Below are positions 1-8,011 of a stretch of 64,000 nucleotides of DNA, in pieces. Both the position numbers and the translations under genes were made by a program. This stretch comes from JAEUMY01 sp031394355 (GTDB taxonomy: Bacteria; Pseudomonadota; Gammaproteobacteria; Burkholderiales; Usitatibacteraceae), in the NCBI GenBank assembly GCA_031394355.1, contig JANNSU010000022.1:62001-126000 (forward strand), read 5' to 3'. The first letter of the stretch is position 1, and every line of letters starts with the position of its first letter. The notes under the pieces are model-generated. The model was not told the DNA's origin, did not search any database, and saw only the letters and a program-made list of their open reading frames with translations.

Positions 1-1
1 G

Positions 2-973
2 TTCCGCTTCCAGGATTGCTTCGACAACAACCATTCGTTGTATTGCGGTGATGTCGGTATTGGCATCAATCCCAAGCTGGCTGCGCGCGTGAAGGATGCT
101 GACGTGCTGCTCGTGCTCGGTCCGCGGCTGGGCGAGATGACCACCAGCGGCTACACGCTCATCGACATTCCCGTGCCGAAGCAGAAACTGATCCACGTCC
201 ATACGGGGGCCAGCGAACTGGGCCGCGTGTACCAAGGTGAGCTGCTCATCAATTCAGGCATGCCGGAATTCATGGCCATGCTGGATCAGGTGAAACTGCC
301 GGCGAATGCCTATCGCGAATATTCGCAAGCGGCGCGTGCCGACTACGAAGCCTGGCAGGCACCCGTGACCACGCCGGGCACATTGCAGATGTTCGAGGTG
401 ATGAAGCATCTCAATGCGACCTTGCCTGCGGATGCCATCCTCACCAATGGCGCGGGCAATTATGCGACGTGGCTGCATCGCTACTACCGCTTCCGTGGTT
501 TCAAGACCCAGCTGGCGCCGACTTCCGGCGCGATGGGTTATGGCGCGCCTGCCGCCGTCGCGGCAAAGATCGTGGCACCGCAGCGTGACGTGGTCTGCTT
601 CGCGGGCGATGGCTGCTTTCTCATGAACGGGCAGGAGCTCGCCACCGCCGTGCAGTACAACGCGGGCACGATTTTCCTCGTCATCAACAACGGCATGTTC
701 GGCACCATCCGCATGCATCAGGAGAAGACGTACCCGGCGCGCGTGCAGGGCACCGACCTGGTCAATCCCGACTTCGCTGCCTATGCGCGTGCTTTTGGTG
801 CGATGGGTGAAGTGGTGTTGGAGACCAGCGAGTTCGCACCCGCCTTCGACCGCGCACTGGCCCACACCCGCGCAGGCAAAGGCCCCGCACTGCTGGAGCT
901 GCGCATCGATCCGCAAGCCATCACACCCACCGCCACACTAGATTCCCTGCGCCGTACTGCGCAAAGACAGTGA
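2..973 (+). CDS. Thiamine pyrophosphate-dependent enzyme, acetolactate-synthase-like (5' truncated)
   Basis: The C-terminal 323 residues of a ThDP-dependent enzyme of the acetolactate synthase / benzoylformate decarboxylase superfamily. The frame is open from base 2, so the gene begins outside the window; the TTG at 38 is internal. Residues ~1-95 are the end of the central domain. The pyrophosphate-binding domain follows, with SGAMGYGAPAA, then the GDGCFLMNGQE motif and, about 26 residues after the GDG, the NN of INNGMFG, which together bind Mg-ThDP. The substrate cannot be told without the N-terminal domain. It overlaps the next gene by 4 bases. A GCGAATATTCGC palindrome lies inside it (315-326) and encodes part of REYSQ. 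Confidence 0.85.
   Translation, partial: FRFQDCFDNNHSLYCGDVGIGINPKLAARVKDADVLLVLGPRLGEMTTSGYTLIDIPVPKQKLIHVHTGASELGRVYQGELLINSGMPEFMAMLDQVKLPANAYREYSQAARADYEAWQAPVTTPGTLQMFEVMKHLNATLPADAILTNGAGNYATWLHRYYRFRGFKTQLAPTSGAMGYGAPAAVAAKIVAPQRDVVCFAGDGCFLMNGQELATAVQYNAGTIFLVINNGMFGTIRMHQEKTYPARVQGTDLVNPDFAAYARAFGAMGEVVLETSEFAPAFDRALAHTRAGKGPALLELRIDPQAITPTATLDSLRRTAQRQ
315..326. repeat. GCGAATATTCGC palindrome, copy 1
   Basis: Exact 12-bp palindrome inside the ThDP enzyme gene; read in the phase that gives REYS. Confidence 0.9.
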
Positions 974-1740
974 GCGCCATGCTGGCACTCAAACTGGCGA
1001 TCGTGCCGGTGTTCATCCTTGGCATTTCGCTGGCGGGGCAGCGGTGGGGACCAACCATCGCGGGATGGCTTTCCGGCTTGCCTGTAGTGGCCGGGCCGAT
1101 CCTGTTTTTCATGGCGCGGGAGCAAGGTGCGGCCTTCGCAGCGGAGGCAGCCGTTGCGACAGCATCAGCAGTGTGCGGCTCCATCGCATTCAGCGCCGCG
1201 TATTCATGGACAGCAATCAGGCATCGTTGGCCGTTGTGCCTGCTTGCAGCGGTAGCGGTCTACTTCCTGATGATCGCGTTCCTCGCCTGGCTGGCACCGG
1301 GCGTAGCAGTCGCGGCGCTGATGAGTCTTGGATTGGTGATCGTGGCACCGCGTCTATTCCCGCAAGTAGAAGCTGCCGGCACGCCGGGACCCATGCCGAA
1401 AACAGAACTTGTCGTGCGCATGGTCGCGGGTGCCTCACTCGTGTTCCTTGCCACCTGGTTCGCTTCATCGCTTGGACCACGACTGTCCGGCCTCATCGCG
1501 ATGTTTCCAGTGCTTGGCACAGTGCTGGCGGTATTCAGCCACCGGCACGCGGGCGCTGCGTTCACCACGCAGCTTCTGCGCGGGATGGCGGCGGGCTTCT
1601 ACGCGTTCATCACGTTTTGTGTCGTGCTGGCGTTGACGCTGGTGCCTTGGGGGATCGGCGCGTCGTTCTCAGCGGCGGTGGTTGTGGCGCTGGTCGTTCA
1701 AGCTGGCGCTAAAGTGTTGCTCCTCCGCCGCCAGCATTGA
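970..1740 (+). CDS. Multi-pass inner membrane protein of unknown function
   Basis: 256 residues, strongly hydrophobic, with about eight predicted membrane segments arranged as two similar halves. Each half has a Gly/Pro-rich segment: GPTIAGWLSGLPVVAGP near residue 27 and GPRLSGLIAMFPVLGT near residue 170. These look like an internal duplication. The GTG at 970 overlaps the stop of the upstream gene (GTGA); the ATG at 979 is an alternative start. The overlap suggests co-transcription with the ThDP enzyme. No catalytic motif is visible and I assign no function. Confidence 0.75.
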   Translation: MSAMLALKLAIVPVFILGISLAGQRWGPTIAGWLSGLPVVAGPILFFMAREQGAAFAAEAAVATASAVCGSIAFSAAYSWTAIRHRWPLCLLAAVAVYFLMIAFLAWLAPGVAVAALMSLGLVIVAPRLFPQVEAAGTPGPMPKTELVVRMVAGASLVFLATWFASSLGPRLSGLIAMFPVLGTVLAVFSHRHAGAAFTTQLLRGMAAGFYAFITFCVVLALTLVPWGIGASFSAAVVVALVVQAGAKVLLLRRQH

Positions 1741-1748
1741 TGGCTCAT

Positions 1749-1757
1749 GCGAATATT
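1749..1757. repeat. Degenerate GCGAATATT half of the iterated palindrome
   Basis: The first nine bases match GCGAATATTCGC and the rest diverges (GTC). It lies just after the membrane protein stop. Confidence 0.4.
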
Positions 1758-1764
1758 GTCCTGA

Positions 1765-1837
1765 AATCGCTAAGGCGATTGCAGTCTCCCTTCGGGACCG
1801 CCTTCGGCGTCCAAGAGAAGTCCCCCGGACTTCTCTT
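1765..1837. terminator. Cluster of hairpins between convergent genes
   Basis: Three or four short inverted repeats occupy the gap between the convergent membrane protein and amiC genes. One is AATCGC/GCGATT with a TAAG loop (1765-1780). Another is near GTCTCCCTTCGGGAC. The strongest is an 11-bp perfect stem at 1813-1823 / 1827-1837 with a CCC loop. There is no clear T-tract, so this may be a bidirectional terminator or a small REP-like element. Confidence 0.45.
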
Positions 1838-1863
1838 AGTCGCACTGCACACACACCCTGGCG

Positions 1864-3282
1864 CTACTTGATTCCAGCCACCGTCGTATTGCGCGACAGC
1901 GCAGGATTCTTCGCGAAGTAGGTCTTGATCCCGGACACGATGGCATCGGCCATCTTGTCCTGATACTTGGGATCGTTAAGCTTCTTCTCTTCCTCGATAT
2001 TCGAGATGAAGGCCGTCTCGACCAGAATGGAGGGAATGTCAGGCGCCTTCAGTACGGCGAAGCCGGCCTGCTCAACCATTGGCTTGTGCAGGCGGTTGAT
2101 CTCACCCATTTCGCCCAGCACGGCCTTGCCCAGCTTCAGGCTGTCGTTGATGGTGGCGGTCTGCGACAGGTCGAGCAGCGTTTTGGCGAGATACGGATCC
2201 TTCACGTCAAGATTCACGCCGCCGATGAGGTCGGCCTCGTTCTCGCGCTGTGCGAGCCAGCGCGCCGCAACTGACGTGGCACCGCGCTCCGACAACGCAA
2301 ACACGGATGAGCCATTGGCCTGCTGGTTCAGAAATGCGTCGGCATGGATGGAGACGAATAGATCCGCCTGTACCTTGCGCGCCTTGTTCACGCGATCTTG
2401 CAGCGCCACAAAGTAGTCGCCATCACGCGTGAGCACGGCGCGCATGCCGGGCTCTGCGTCGATGAGCGCCTTCACTTTCTTCGCAATGGTCAGAGTGATC
2501 TGCTTTTCCTTGGTGCCCTTGCGACCACGGGCGCCCGGGTCCTCACCGCCATGCCCCGCGTCGACAACGACGGTGATCAGACGCGCCACCCCTGGCTTCC
2601 TGGCCTTCTCACGAGGCTGGGGCTGAGGGGTCTCCGCTTCCCTGGCTGGCGCTTTTGACTGCGTGGCCGGCTCCGGTTTGGCGGATGACTTTCCCTCGGG
2701 TGGCGCGTTGATCGGGGGCGCATCCTTGAGTTCTGTTTCGGTCTTGAGTTGGGGCGTGGCATCACTACGTTCACGCGCGGCTTCGGTGGAAGACAGCAGC
2801 GCCATCATCGGGTCGGCCGGATGCAGCGGATAAACGTCGAGAACGAGTCGATGTTTGTACTGGCCCGCGGGAGCCAGCGGGAAAATTCCCGGTTTGACTT
2901 CGGTCTTGAGATCGAACACGACACGCACAACTGTCGGCTTGAACCGGCCCACCCGCACGCTCTTGATATAGGGATCTTCAGCGGCCACACGCTTGGGGAG
3001 ATCGGCGAGCTCCGGACTGAGATCAAGTCCGTCGAGATCCACCACCAGACGCTGCGGGTCCTTCAGGATCTGCATCTGGTACTTGATGGGCTGGCGCGCT
3101 TCAAAGGTGACGCGCGTGTACTCGGCGGCGGGCCAGACGCGGGTGGCAATCAATGCGACAGCAGCCTGCGCAGACAGGGCGGCACTCAGTGCCCCACACA
3201 ACAGTGCGGCGGTCAGGAAGCGCCGGAGTCCGGCTGATGCGCACCGCCCGGCAAGGTGCAAGTGGTGAGCGCTAGGAGGCAT
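1864..3282 (-). CDS. amiC: N-acetylmuramoyl-L-alanine amidase AmiC
   Basis: Periplasmic zinc amidase that cleaves the amide bond between MurNAc and the stem peptide during daughter-cell separation. 472 residues. A hydrophobic export signal lies at ~20-41. An AMIN domain at ~45-140 targets peptidoglycan or the septum. A Pro/Lys/Glu-rich linker covers ~150-235. The C-terminal Amidase_3 domain shows the zinc motifs VVDAGHGGEDPGA, SIHADAF and the late Glu in VETAF. The start overlaps the end of tsaE by 70 bases. The tsaE-amiC order is common in proteobacteria and suggests one transcript. Confidence 0.93.
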   Translation of the reverse strand: MPPSAHHLHLAGRCASAGLRRFLTAALLCGALSAALSAQAAVALIATRVWPAAEYTRVTFEARQPIKYQMQILKDPQRLVVDLDGLDLSPELADLPKRVAAEDPYIKSVRVGRFKPTVVRVVFDLKTEVKPGIFPLAPAGQYKHRLVLDVYPLHPADPMMALLSSTEAARERSDATPQLKTETELKDAPPINAPPEGKSSAKPEPATQSKAPAREAETPQPQPREKARKPGVARLITVVVDAGHGGEDPGARGRKGTKEKQITLTIAKKVKALIDAEPGMRAVLTRDGDYFVALQDRVNKARKVQADLFVSIHADAFLNQQANGSSVFALSERGATSVAARWLAQRENEADLIGGVNLDVKDPYLAKTLLDLSQTATINDSLKLGKAVLGEMGEINRLHKPMVEQAGFAVLKAPDIPSILVETAFISNIEEEKKLNDPKYQDKMADAIVSGIKTYFAKNPALSRNTTVAGIK

Positions 3283-3821
3283 GGTTTACCTGCATCCGTG
3301 TGCGCTGAGACATGGGCGATTCGACCGCCATCGTCTGCTTCGAGGCGAATCCACAGATCTGGCGGGGGCAGTTGTCCTGCCGCCTTTTCCGGCCATTCGA
3401 TGAGGCAAACATTGCTGCCGTCAAAGAGTTCGCGAAAGCCCGCGTCTGACCATTCACTGGATTCACTGAACCGATAAAAATCAAAGTGATACAAGTTTAA
3501 GCTAGAAACTGCATAAACTTCAACCAAAGAATAAGTGGGGCTCTTGATACGCCCTGTCACCCCCAGCGCCTGGAGCAACCCGCGAATCAATGTCGTCTTG
3601 CCCGCACCGAGATCGCCTGACAGAAAAATCACCATGCCTGGACGCACCTTGCCTGCCAAGGCAGCACCCAAGCCTGCGGTGGCGTCTGCGTCGGCGAGGC
3701 AGCGCACAAGGTTTTGCGATGAGGTTGGGTAGGGTTGTTTCAAAGGTGAATTCAAGGGTCCAAGCCAAGCGTGTCGCAATAGCCTCTCACGACTGGGGCG
3801 CACCTGCGTCTCAGGTAGCAT
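3213..3821 (-). CDS. tsaE: tRNA threonylcarbamoyladenosine biosynthesis ATPase TsaE
   Basis: ATPase subunit working with TsaB and TsaD to place threonylcarbamoyl on A37 of ANN-decoding tRNAs. The Walker A motif GDLGAGKTTL is near residue 69, followed by SPTYSLVEVY (switch region) and LYHFDFYR, then IEWPEK (Walker B-like), all in the family order. 202 residues is longer than the usual ~150. The first ~35 residues are not family-like, so translation may begin later. No other good ATG lies before SSQNLVRCL, so I keep the ATG at 3821. Confidence 0.92.
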   Translation of the reverse strand: MLPETQVRPSRERLLRHAWLGPLNSPLKQPYPTSSQNLVRCLADADATAGLGAALAGKVRPGMVIFLSGDLGAGKTTLIRGLLQALGVTGRIKSPTYSLVEVYAVSSLNLYHFDFYRFSESSEWSDAGFRELFDGSNVCLIEWPEKAAGQLPPPDLWIRLEADDGGRIAHVSAHTDAGKPCLLALTTCTLPGGAHQPDSGAS

Positions 3822-3875
3822 TTGCGCACCGTGGCGAAGCCCGGATAATACCGGGCTTGTTCACCTGCCCTCAAA

Positions 3876-4316
3876 ATGCTCACCGACATGCCGTCCCCTG
3901 ACTGGTCCTCACCCTCCCCCGCGTCGCTGCGCAGTTTTGGCACTGTGTTCTCCGTGGTTGGCCTGCTGGTCGCGGCATGGCTGGTGCATGACCACCAATA
4001 CACGGCCAGGGGATGGATGCTGGGCGCTGCGTCGACGGCTGTTTCCGCAGTGCTGTGGATTGTGTCGCGAGTCAAAGCTGCCTGGCTACGCTGGCCGGCA
4101 GCAATGTGGTTTGCACTCGGCGCTTTCCTGCATGCCGTCGTGTCGCCCATCACACTCGGCATCCTGTTCTTCCTCGTTCTGACGCCGGTTGCCATCGTTT
4201 TGCGCATGGCGGGTCGCGATGCCCTCCGCCTGAAGCGATCGTCCGGACTCTCGTCTTACTGGGTCAAGCGCGATACAACCACGCCGGACGCAGATACCCT
4301 GCGACGACAGTTCTAG
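3876..4316 (+). CDS. SxtJ-like small membrane protein
   Basis: 146 residues with hydrophobic segments near 22-40, 48-66 and 76-108 and a short polar C-terminus. Layout and position, just before a DUF5989 gene and a carbamoyltransferase, match the SxtJ family, named from the saxitoxin cluster but widespread in proteobacteria without toxin. Function is unknown; a role as membrane partner of the carbamoyltransferase/SGNH pair is inferred from repeated co-occurrence. An alternative ATG lies four codons in (3888). It diverges from tsaE across 54 bases. Confidence 0.75.
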   Translation: MLTDMPSPDWSSPSPASLRSFGTVFSVVGLLVAAWLVHDHQYTARGWMLGAASTAVSAVLWIVSRVKAAWLRWPAAMWFALGAFLHAVVSPITLGILFFLVLTPVAIVLRMAGRDALRLKRSSGLSSYWVKRDTTTPDADTLRRQF

Positions 4317-4322
4317 GATTCC

Positions 4323-4472
4323 ATGTCCCTGCTCATTGAACTCTGGGCCTTCCTGAAGGCCCGCAAGAAACTCTGGCTCGCTCCGATCATCCTGATCATG
4401 TTGGCGGTCGGCGGCCTGCTGGTGTTCGCGCAAGGCTCGGCGCTGGCACCGTTCATCTACACCCTGTTCTGA
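4323..4472 (+). CDS. DUF5989-like small membrane protein
   Basis: A 49-residue ORF beginning MSLLIELWAFLKARKKLW and ending in LFIYTLF-like hydrophobic residues, with one membrane segment (~20-37) preceded by a basic RKK stretch. Its length, the ELWxFLKxRKKxWLxP signature and its place between the SxtJ-like gene and the carbamoyltransferase are typical of DUF5989. It starts 6 bases after the upstream stop and ends 7 bases before the next start, so it is co-translated. No biochemical role is known to me. Confidence 0.8.
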   Translation: MSLLIELWAFLKARKKLWLAPIILIMLAVGGLLVFAQGSALAPFIYTLF

Positions 4473-4479
4473 GCCCTAC

Positions 4480-6336
4480 TTGATCATTCTCGGCATCTCG
4501 GCCTACTACCATGACAGTGCGGCTGCGCTGATTCGTGATGGCCACATCGTGGCGGCCGCACAGGAAGAGCGCTTCTCTCGGGTCAAGCACGACCCCGGAT
4601 TCCCGGTCAATGCCATCGGCTACTGCCTCGAAGCAGCCCGTGTGCGCCTCGACCAGGTTGATCGCATCGCCTACTACGAAAAGCCGTTCCTGAAGTTTGA
4701 GCGTCTGCTCGAAACCTACCTTGCGTTCGCACCGCGGGGATTCCCGGCCTTTTGTCAGTCATTGCCCGCGTGGTTGCGTGAAAAGCTTTTCTTGAAGGAC
4801 TTGCTGGTCCGGGAGCTCGCAGCCATCGACGGCAACCGAGGCGGCATCCAGGGTGACGATACAGACTGGGCCGCCCGGCTGCTCTTCAGCGAGCACCACC
4901 TGAGTCATGCGGCGAGCGCGTTCTACCCATCCCCGTTCCAGGATGCCGTGATCTTGACCATGGACGGCGTCGGTGAATGGTGTACGACCTCGCTGGCAGT
5001 CGGCCATGGCAAATCCATCAGCATCGAGCGTGAAATCCACTTCCCGCATTCACTCGGCCTGCTTTACTCCGCCTTCACGTACTACACCGGATTCCGGGTC
5101 AACTCGGGCGAATACAAACTCATGGGCCTGGCCCCGTACGGCGAGCCCCGATTCGCCAGCCTCATTCGCGAACACCTCGTCGACATCCGGCAGGATGGCA
5201 GCTTCCATCTTGACCTCAGTTACTTCGACTATTGCGCGGGGCTTCGCATGACCAACGCAAGGTTCGATGCCTTGTTCGGCGGGCCTGCGCGGACGCCAGA
5301 ATCGCCTCTCACCCAGCGACACATGGATCTGGCTGCATCCATCCAGGTGGTGACCGAGGAAATCGTACAGAAGCTTGTCAATGCGGCGGCACGCGAATAT
5401 TCGCTGCCAAACCTCTGCCTTGCAGGCGGCGTGGCGCTCAATTGTGTGGCCAACGGAAAGCTGCTTCGCGATGGTGCGTTTGAACACATCTGGATTCAGC
5501 CTGCCGCCGGCGATGCAGGTGGCGCGCTGGGCGCAGCACTCTTTGCTCATCACAGGCTTGTGGATTCGCCTCGCCTGCCAGACCCGGCAGACAGCATGTG
5601 TGGCGGATACCTGGGTCCGGAATTCAGCGATGCCGACATTGCCTGCCGACTAGAGGTCGCAGGTGCACGATTCGACACGCTGTCGCCAGACGAGCTCATT
5701 GCCGCTGTCGCACGGGATCTGGCAGAAGGACGGGCAGTCGGCTGGTTCCAGGGACGCATGGAGTTCGGCCCCCGGGCGCTGGGTGGCCGCTCCATTCTGG
5801 GTGATGCACGTTCGCCCTCCATGCAGCGAACCTTGAATCTCAAGGTCAAGTTCCGCGAGTCGTTCCGCCCATTCGCACCATCCGTGCTGCGCGAACATGC
5901 AGGCGATTGGTTCGATCTGGCCCACGACAGTCCCTACATGCTGATCGTGGCGGATGTGGCCGGAAGCCAGCGGATCGCGGAGGACGCCAACGCCAAGGTC
6001 CTGTTTGGCATCGACCGGCTCAATCTCGCGCGAAGCAGCATACCTGCCGTCACCCATGTGGACCACTCTGCGCGTGTCCAGACCGTACACGCGGAGACCA
6101 ACCCGCGTTATCACGCGCTCATCACCGCCTTTCATGCGATCACCGGCTGTCCGGTGATCGTGAACACCAGTTTCAACGTGCGCGGCGAACCCATTGTCGG
6201 CACGCCTGAGGATGCGTTCCGCTGTTTCATGGGGACCGACATTGATACGCTGGCCATCGGCAACTGTCTGCTGCGCAAGGATGCACAGGATTCCTCATTG
6301 CGCCGCGACTATCGCGCTGAGTTCGTGCCGGATTGA
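4480..6336 (+). CDS. Carbamoyltransferase, NodU/CmcH/TobZ family
   Basis: Transfers a carbamoyl group from carbamoyl phosphate, via carbamoyl-adenylate, to a hydroxyl of a small molecule or glycan. 618 residues. The N-terminal Kae1-like ASKHA domain begins ILGISAYYHDSAAAL, with metal-binding HHLSHAASAFYPSPF near residue 140 and GGVALNCVANGK near 316. The C-terminal YrdC-like portion has FGPRALGGRSILGDAR. The start is TTG at 4480, since no ATG fits the family N-terminus. Its substrate is unknown. The neighbours (SxtJ-like, DUF5989, SGNH hydrolase) suggest modification of a cell-surface or secreted glycan, which is inference. Confidence 0.9.
   Translation: MIILGISAYYHDSAAALIRDGHIVAAAQEERFSRVKHDPGFPVNAIGYCLEAARVRLDQVDRIAYYEKPFLKFERLLETYLAFAPRGFPAFCQSLPAWLREKLFLKDLLVRELAAIDGNRGGIQGDDTDWAARLLFSEHHLSHAASAFYPSPFQDAVILTMDGVGEWCTTSLAVGHGKSISIEREIHFPHSLGLLYSAFTYYTGFRVNSGEYKLMGLAPYGEPRFASLIREHLVDIRQDGSFHLDLSYFDYCAGLRMTNARFDALFGGPARTPESPLTQRHMDLAASIQVVTEEIVQKLVNAAAREYSLPNLCLAGGVALNCVANGKLLRDGAFEHIWIQPAAGDAGGALGAALFAHHRLVDSPRLPDPADSMCGGYLGPEFSDADIACRLEVAGARFDTLSPDELIAAVARDLAEGRAVGWFQGRMEFGPRALGGRSILGDARSPSMQRTLNLKVKFRESFRPFAPSVLREHAGDWFDLAHDSPYMLIVADVAGSQRIAEDANAKVLFGIDRLNLARSSIPAVTHVDHSARVQTVHAETNPRYHALITAFHAITGCPVIVNTSFNVRGEPIVGTPEDAFRCFMGTDIDTLAIGNCLLRKDAQDSSLRRDYRAEFVPD
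5393..5404. repeat. GCGAATATTCGC palindrome, copy 2
   Basis: Exact copy inside the carbamoyltransferase gene; encodes part of REYSL. Confidence 0.9.
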
Positions 6337-6343
6337 CCTGAGT

Positions 6344-8011
6344 ATGCGCAATGTCATCATCAACATTCTGGTCGTCATCAGCGCATCACTGATTGCGCTG
6401 GGTGCTGCCGAGTGGGGGGTGCGCGCTGCGGGGCTCTGGTACTTCCCTCCGGGGCAACCGGACTGGTACGTCGCACAGACTTCGCTGCCCGGCGTCCCCT
6501 ATCTGCTGAAGCCCGAATTGGATGTTGAATGGGGACAGGGCCGAGTTCGCGGCAACAGCATGGGATTGCGCGATCGGCGTGAACCGGGGACGGCAAAGAC
6601 CGGTCGCCGCATCCTGGCGATCGGCGACTCGCTCACGTTCGGCTTCGGCGCAGGCGAGAACGATACCTATCCACGCTGGATGGAGCGCATCGTCAACCAC
6701 GACACCCTTGTCAGCAACGCAGGTCGGATTGAGGTGATCAATGCCGGCATGAACGGATTCAATCTTGCAGATGCCAGCGCGTTGCTTCCCTCGCTCATCG
6801 AACGCTATCAGCCCGACATGATCGTGTGGTTCATCATCAGCAACGACTTCGACGACTCATTGGCCGCACAGCCTGACGGCGTTCTGACCTCCGCGCCGCA
6901 GATTGCCAGCGCGACGACACTGGCAAGATGGGGTTACCGGTGGGATGGGCGAGTGGATGCAGCAGATTTCCGCAATAGCATGACGAATGAAGCGCGGGCG
7001 AGTATCGACCCCGCAACCCCGAAGTCGGGCACCCCGGCCTGGCGCAGCTGGCTCGCATCCCGATTTGCCCTCGCCGCGATGGCAGAACGGGCAATTCAGC
7101 GGCCGCTACGATCGGGAACTGCCGATACGCTTGTATATCGAGAGTCCCACGACTCCGCAAAAGGGCCCATGGGGTTCGTCGAGCATCACGCAATTTTCCA
7201 TTCGCCGCAACAGGCTGTACGGGCAAGAAATGCCATCCGGGCGGCCCAGTCGCTCGCGAGTGAACGGCAGATCCCCCTGCTGCTGGTGAATGCGGGACTG
7301 CCGATCGACCCTTCGCTGCGCATGCCGGTGGGCAGCTATCGTTATCACGACCTTACGACCCTGCTGCGCCGACCATTCGATCTGGTGCAGCAAGAGAACA
7401 ATCTGGGGTGGGATCCGCACCTGAGCAGCCGCGGCAACCGTATCCTCGCCGAAGCGCTCCTGAATGGCCTGCAATGCGGCACGTTGCTTCAACTCGATCA
7501 CCGGCAGGCACCTTGCGCCGAAGTGGACGAGTGGCAGGCACTCTCTGCTGGTTACTGGGCTGATCATGCCCGTCGCCATGCCACTTGGGCGAGCCAGTTT
7601 GCGACGCGTATCGATTTCTTGCGGCCGGCCGGCGTGCACCAGATCGTTGGCGGCATTGGCATGGATCGCTTGTTCCCACTGCCGCCACCGTCACTTCCCG
7701 TTGCGAGACTGTTGCTGAAGCCAGGCGGAACGGTTTTGCACATCGAGGCTGACCGCAATGGGCCTTCTGATCCCGGGATCAATGGCGAGATGATTGTGAC
7801 GCTTCGCCTTGGCGAGCAAGCGCAACAGAGCCGATTTGCCCTGAGGACAGCCACATTTCCGGCAGCGATTGATTTCAGCGCGCTGGCCGACCGAAGTCCG
7901 GGCGCTGCAGTGCTTGAGGTGGATCTTGCATGCTCCGGACCTTGCCGCCCCATGCGTCTGTCAGCCATCGAAGTGGTCCCGTCGACAGTCCCGGCTGGGA
8001 AACCACAATGA
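6344..8011 (+). CDS. Membrane-anchored SGNH/GDSL hydrolase-like protein
   Basis: 555 residues from the ATG at 6344, 8 bases after the carbamoyltransferase stop. The N-terminus (MRNVIINILVVISASLIAL) is a signal anchor, placing the protein in the periplasm. Block I GDSLTFGFG is near residue 92, block II Gly is in GMNGFNL, block III Asn in ISNDFDD, and block V has DPHLSSRGN with Asp and His, so the Ser-Asp-His set is complete. Such enzymes add or remove O-acyl groups on glycans. A C-terminal ~130-residue extension may bind carbohydrate. It overlaps queG by 4 bases. Confidence 0.82.
   Translation: MRNVIINILVVISASLIALGAAEWGVRAAGLWYFPPGQPDWYVAQTSLPGVPYLLKPELDVEWGQGRVRGNSMGLRDRREPGTAKTGRRILAIGDSLTFGFGAGENDTYPRWMERIVNHDTLVSNAGRIEVINAGMNGFNLADASALLPSLIERYQPDMIVWFIISNDFDDSLAAQPDGVLTSAPQIASATTLARWGYRWDGRVDAADFRNSMTNEARASIDPATPKSGTPAWRSWLASRFALAAMAERAIQRPLRSGTADTLVYRESHDSAKGPMGFVEHHAIFHSPQQAVRARNAIRAAQSLASERQIPLLLVNAGLPIDPSLRMPVGSYRYHDLTTLLRRPFDLVQQENNLGWDPHLSSRGNRILAEALLNGLQCGTLLQLDHRQAPCAEVDEWQALSAGYWADHARRHATWASQFATRIDFLRPAGVHQIVGGIGMDRLFPLPPPSLPVARLLLKPGGTVLHIEADRNGPSDPGINGEMIVTLRLGEQAQQSRFALRTATFPAAIDFSALADRSPGAAVLEVDLACSGPCRPMRLSAIEVVPSTVPAGKPQ

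Noticed and set aside
6194..6343. Upstream in-frame start for the SGNH hydrolase at 6194
   Set aside because: The 50 added residues lie in the carbamoyltransferase 3' end, are Arg/Cys/Ser-rich and precede the signal anchor; the ATG at 6344 fits better.
7930..8007. Upstream start for queG at 7930
   Set aside because: It would overlap the SGNH gene by 82 bases; the ATG at 8008 overlaps by 4 and gives the family-length protein.
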